Part shown: one piece after another, positions 22,812-24,964 of the stretch
Layout: the number at the start of each line of letters is the position of its first letter
Position numbering within the stretch: the stretch's first letter is position 1
Virus record (IMG/VR): IMGVR_UViG_3300034102_001827
Span: 1 to 24,964 of that record
Strand: one strand, 5' to 3'
DNA: 24,964 bases
DNA from: a virus
Made by a program: the position numbers and the translations under genes
The notes under the pieces: model-generated
What the model was told of the DNA's origin: nothing
What the model saw: the letters and a program-made list of their open reading frames with translations, nothing else
The model's database searches: none

Positions 22812-22995
22812 TTATCTAGGTAGAGCAGCAGGTTCTGTTCTTGGAAAGCAAGTAGCAAATTGTGCTGCAAAGAAAAAAGTAAAACATGAAACTCGCTTTG
22901 TAGATAATCCAAAGTACACAGGAGATATAATGTTATATCCTGAGACATTTTTGAAATTCTATTTCGGTTCTAGAGCTAATCGATCAATAAAATAA
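22783..22995 (+). CDS. Unknown small protein overlapping dpdA end
   Basis: A 70-residue basic protein I do not recognise. It starts 29 bases inside the end of dpdA (an in-frame second ATG at 22795 is equally possible). Residues 15-35 (AAGSVLGKQVANCAAKKKVK) form a basic helix, followed by HETRFVDNPKYTGDIMLYPE and a short aromatic end (FLKFYFGSRANR). The overlap suggests translational coupling to dpdA; it could be a partner of the transglycosylase, but nothing in its sequence shows that. Confidence 0.65.
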   Translation: MSEKMLSLYDYLGRAAGSVLGKQVANCAAKKKVKHETRFVDNPKYTGDIMLYPETFLKFYFGSRANRSIK

Positions 22996-23022
22996 TACGC
23001 TCTTAATTTTAATTTAAACAAA

Positions 23023-23865
23023 ATGAGAAAACAAGCAGTATTATCACTGTCAGGTGGAATGGATTCATCTACTCTCCTACTTCACCTCCTTGCAAACGAT
23101 TACGATGTAACATCATTGTCGTTTGATTATGGTCAAAAACACCGAGTAGAACTTGAGCGAGCACAATCATTAGTCGCTTATGTAAATGAAAAAAATTGCG
23201 GTTGTGGTGGCAAACCAATCTATGGCAATGTAAAACATCAAGTGATTAAGCTAGATGGATTGTCTCAACTACTTAATTCAGCCTTGGTTGAAGGTGGTAA
23301 TGATGTTCCTGAAGGACATTACGAACAAGACAACATGAAAGATACTGTTGTTCCTAATCGTAATAAAATCTTCGCTTCATTGATTCAAGCAGTAGCACTT
23401 TCGATTGCAACTAAACCTATTACAGATGATTGTAGTGTAGGTCAAGAAGTAGCTATTGCGATGGGAATCCATGCTGGTGATCATGCTATCTATCCTGATT
23501 GTAGACAAGAATTCCGTGATGCTGACTTTGAAGCATTTAAAGTTGGAAATTGGGATTCTAATTTAGTATCACATTATACTCCATATCTTGAGTTAAATAA
23601 ATTTGATATTCTTAAAGATGGAGAGTTGGCTTGTCAAAAACTTGGTCTTAACTTTGATGAAGTCTATAAGCGTACAAATACATCTTATAAACCATTTCCA
23701 TCAGGAAACAGTGATTATAAGTCAGCGGCATCAGTAGAGCGTATTGAAGCATTTATTAAACTAGGACGTCCGGATCCGGTAGAATATGAAGATGAAACAG
23801 GACCAGTAACATGGGAAGTAGCTAAATCCCATGTAGAAAAAGTATTAGCTGAACATATTTCGTAA
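23023..23865 (+). CDS. queC: 7-cyano-7-deazaguanine synthase-like (QueC), zinc cysteines lost
   Basis: A 280-residue PP-loop ATPase of the QueC family, which turns carboxydeazaguanine (CDG) into the amide ADG and then into preQ0 using ATP and ammonia. The PP-loop is LSLSGGMDSST (residues 7-17), followed by SFDYGQKHRVELERA, VVPNRNKIFASLIQAVALSI, GIHAGDHAIYPDCR and the C-terminal DPVEYED. In ordinary QueC a four-cysteine zinc site sits near the end; here those places are Ser221, Asp231, Ser234 and Ser237, in NTSYKP and DYKSAASVER, with the usual spacing kept. A short insertion, KNCGCGGKP (about residues 56-64), adds cysteines elsewhere. The enzyme is longer than most QueC proteins (about 220-240). 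Loss of zinc may change stability or make ADG the end product; that is speculation. Confidence 0.85.
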   Translation: MRKQAVLSLSGGMDSSTLLLHLLANDYDVTSLSFDYGQKHRVELERAQSLVAYVNEKNCGCGGKPIYGNVKHQVIKLDGLSQLLNSALVEGGNDVPEGHYEQDNMKDTVVPNRNKIFASLIQAVALSIATKPITDDCSVGQEVAIAMGIHAGDHAIYPDCRQEFRDADFEAFKVGNWDSNLVSHYTPYLELNKFDILKDGELACQKLGLNFDEVYKRTNTSYKPFPSGNSDYKSAASVERIEAFIKLGRPDPVEYEDETGPVTWEVAKSHVEKVLAEHIS

Positions 23866-23884
23866 ACAATAAACACGCATAGTT

Positions 23885-24115
23885 ATGAGTTATCAAACAA
23901 GAGTTCGTGCTAATTACATGAACAGAACAGCAAAGTTAGCTTTTTTTAAAGCTCGCAAACGTACAGGCGACACAACCCGTCTTGCAGAAGAAACCGGTTA
24001 TTCAGTTAGCCACGTATCTAACATGACAAGTGGTACTCGTCGAGTAACAAACCCCGTTGCAAATGCAATGTATATGTTGACTCGTCGTCGCACTAAGAAC
24101 AGTGAATTAGCTTAA
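23885..24115 (+). CDS. Small HTH DNA-binding protein
   Basis: A 76-residue, strongly basic protein with a Cro/LacI-like helix-turn-helix at about residues 28-52: TTRLAEETGYSVSHVSNMTS, followed by a GTRRVTNPVANAMY segment. The 'LAeetGySvShVSn' run is a good recognition-helix pattern. There is no sensor or dimerisation domain, so it would act alone or as a simple dimer. It follows queC after 19 bases and is closed by a strong terminator 12 bases after its stop, so it is the last gene of the transcript that carries queD, dpdA and queC. It may regulate this operon; the target is unknown. Confidence 0.75.
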   Translation: MSYQTRVRANYMNRTAKLAFFKARKRTGDTTRLAEETGYSVSHVSNMTSGTRRVTNPVANAMYMLTRRRTKNSELA

Positions 24116-24127
24116 TTTCACACCCCA

Positions 24128-24163
24128 ATGTCCCTCTACTTCGGTAGGGGGACATTTTTATTT
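24128..24163 (+). terminator. Rho-independent terminator after HTH gene
   Basis: A 12-base stem, ATGTCCCTCTAC paired with GTAGGGGGACAT (one G-T wobble), closes a TTCG loop (24140-24143) and runs into TTTTTATTTT. It is the strongest terminator in the window and separates queD-dpdA-queC-HTH from the group starting at 24171 that leads into queE. Confidence 0.92.
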
Positions 24164-24170
24164 TAGAATT

Positions 24171-24296
24171 ATGATACACATTATAGAACATACATTAGGA
24201 CTGTGTGGTGAAAAACACATTAGTCTTATTGCAGCAATATCAGAGTGGCAAAATTTAGTCTATATATTCAATTACATAAAAACATGGAGGATTTAA
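24171..24296 (+). CDS. Very small protein (41 residues), unknown
   Basis: An ATG 7 bases after the terminator T-stretch opens a 41-codon frame with residues IIEHTLGLCGEKHISLIAA, then a Trp and a Tyr/Phe-rich helix (EWQNLVYIFNYIKTWRI). The frame fills the otherwise empty 24171-24296 stretch and ends three bases before the next ATG. The LGLCGEKH motif recalls short phage proteins of unknown function, but I cannot name a family. Compactness of the genome and the fit between terminator and next gene are the main support. Confidence 0.55.
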   Translation: MIHIIEHTLGLCGEKHISLIAAISEWQNLVYIFNYIKTWRI

Positions 24297-24299
24297 CCA

Positions 24300-24500
24300 A
24301 TGAAGTGTCTTAAAAACCCAAACACAGGAAACATTATCAGGGTAACTGATAAACAAGCAGATCAAATCTCAGGTAAAGAATGGCAATTCGTTTCTAAAAC
24401 AGAATGGAAGTCAGTATCTCGCAAACCAGAACCCGTAGTAGAAGCTAAAACAGAAGAAGCTACTATCTCTGAAAAACAATTAAAACGTAAGAAAAAATGA
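24300..24500 (+). CDS. Small basic protein upstream of queE
   Basis: A 66-residue protein with an N-terminal KCLKNPNTGNIIRVTDKQAD segment, which looks like a small beta unit, then a Lys/Glu linker and a Lys-rich end (EKQLKRKKK). I do not recognise it. Its ATG is preceded at 24286-24290 by GGAGG, the only Shine-Dalgarno-like site that I noticed near a start in this window. The stop overlaps the queE start (ATGA), so the two are coupled. Confidence 0.68.
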   Translation: MKCLKNPNTGNIIRVTDKQADQISGKEWQFVSKTEWKSVSRKPEPVVEAKTEEATISEKQLKRKKK

Positions 24501-24964
24501 GTAAAATCGATCCAAATAAACTATTAATAAGTTCTGACTTCTACTCTGTCCAAGGTGAGGGTATCTCCTCTGGAGTGCCCTCTTACTTTGTTCGTTTAGG
24601 TATTTGTAATTTGACTTGTGGTATGAGCCGTCAATTTACAAACAATCTAGCTAAAGAACAAACACTAGAAGACGGAGAAATATTTGAAGGTGATTTAGTT
24701 AAAGAAGGTAAAGCAACTTGGACTTGTGATTCTACATCTCAATGGCTATGGAGAGGTGAAGATAAAGAATTCCAATATTTAATTGACAGATGGAAAGAAG
24801 AAGGTATCTATGATGATATCAAAAATGGTACTGTTCATATTATCTGGACTGGTGGTGAGCCAACAATTAAGGGACATCAAGAAGCAATTGTTAATTTTTT
24901 TCAATATTGGCTTGAACAAGAAGGTGGACATACTAATTTACCTTTAAAATATGTTTATAACGAA
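24497..24964 (+). CDS. queE: QueE-like radical SAM enzyme (3' truncated by window edge), extended Fe-S loop
   Basis: The first 156 residues of 7-carboxy-7-deazaguanine synthase, the radical SAM enzyme that makes CDG from carboxytetrahydropterin. FYSVQGEGISSGVPSYFVRL at residues 15-34 is the family hallmark, and TGGEPT near 127 is the SAM-binding GGEP motif. The cluster cysteines are Cys37 and Cys41 (C-x3-C), but the third, expected two residues later, comes only at Cys77 in TWTCDSTSQW, which aligns with the usual WCDT. About 33 extra residues, rich in acidic and Lys positions, are thus inserted inside the cluster-binding loop. The frame is open to the last base, so the substrate-binding C-terminus is not seen. 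The gene starts by ATGA overlap with the preceding one. Confidence 0.87.
   Translation, partial: MSKIDPNKLLISSDFYSVQGEGISSGVPSYFVRLGICNLTCGMSRQFTNNLAKEQTLEDGEIFEGDLVKEGKATWTCDSTSQWLWRGEDKEFQYLIDRWKEEGIYDDIKNGTVHIIWTGGEPTIKGHQEAIVNFFQYWLEQEGGHTNLPLKYVYNE

Noticed and set aside
2225-24500. A TTATG pattern at start codons as an initiation signal
   Set aside because: Several starts have it (for example 3278, 14188, 17171, 18588), but many others have AAT, AAC or AAA before the ATG, so it is not consistent.
1-24964. tRNA genes, CRISPR arrays, insertion sequences, integrase or attachment sites
   Set aside because: I looked for cloverleaf-like stretches, regular spaced repeats, transposase or integrase motifs and saw none; the gaps are too short to hold most of them.

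Overview
This AT-rich window is a piece of a tailed-phage genome with a contractile tail (myovirus type). Every gene I can support lies on the + strand, packed with overlaps or gaps of a few bases. Almost no start has a Shine-Dalgarno sequence. Several gaps carry a TATATTTAT-like element that resembles the Bacteroidetes -7 box (TAnnTTTG). One small protein (20715-20921) resembles a family I know mostly from Bacteroidetes. I therefore infer a Bacteroidetes host, probably a flavobacterium. This rests on sequence style, not on a database match.

Positions 1-12035 are the tail module: tail sheath (5' truncated by the window edge), tail tube, a T4 gp26-like tail/baseplate assembly protein with a probable programmed frameshift extension, tape measure, a small unknown protein, a large tube-initiator-like baseplate protein, a LysM-like wedge protein, a hub protein fused to a VanY-type D,D-peptidase, and an unknown protein. 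The order matches the sheath-tube-chaperone-tape measure-U-X-D order of contractile phages.

Positions 12072-18547 are the replication and recombination module: a very compact family A DNA polymerase, two genes of unknown role, a gp32-like ssDNA-binding protein, a UvsX/RecA recombinase, a FEN-type 5'-3' exonuclease and a DnaB/gp41-type helicase. Positions 18588-20713 supply dNTPs: a thioredoxin next to a B12-dependent class II ribonucleotide reductase whose redox cysteines it probably reduces.

Positions 20715-24964 are an accessory block centred on 7-deazaguanine DNA modification: QueD, a DpdA-like DNA transglycosylase, QueC and the start of QueE, interleaved with small unknown genes, a membrane protein and an HTH protein. 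QueD makes carboxytetrahydropterin, QueE makes CDG, QueC converts CDG through ADG to preQ0, and DpdA would exchange the base for guanine in phage DNA, probably to escape host restriction. All three biosynthetic enzymes depart from textbook motifs: QueC has lost its four zinc cysteines, QueD has lost two of its three zinc histidines, and QueE has a long insertion inside its Fe-S cysteine motif. FolE is not seen in the window.

The observations most worth following up are the frameshift at the T-run at 2957-2963, the variant deazaguanine enzymes, and the 433-residue polymerase that seems to lack most of a thumb and has a degenerate exonuclease domain.
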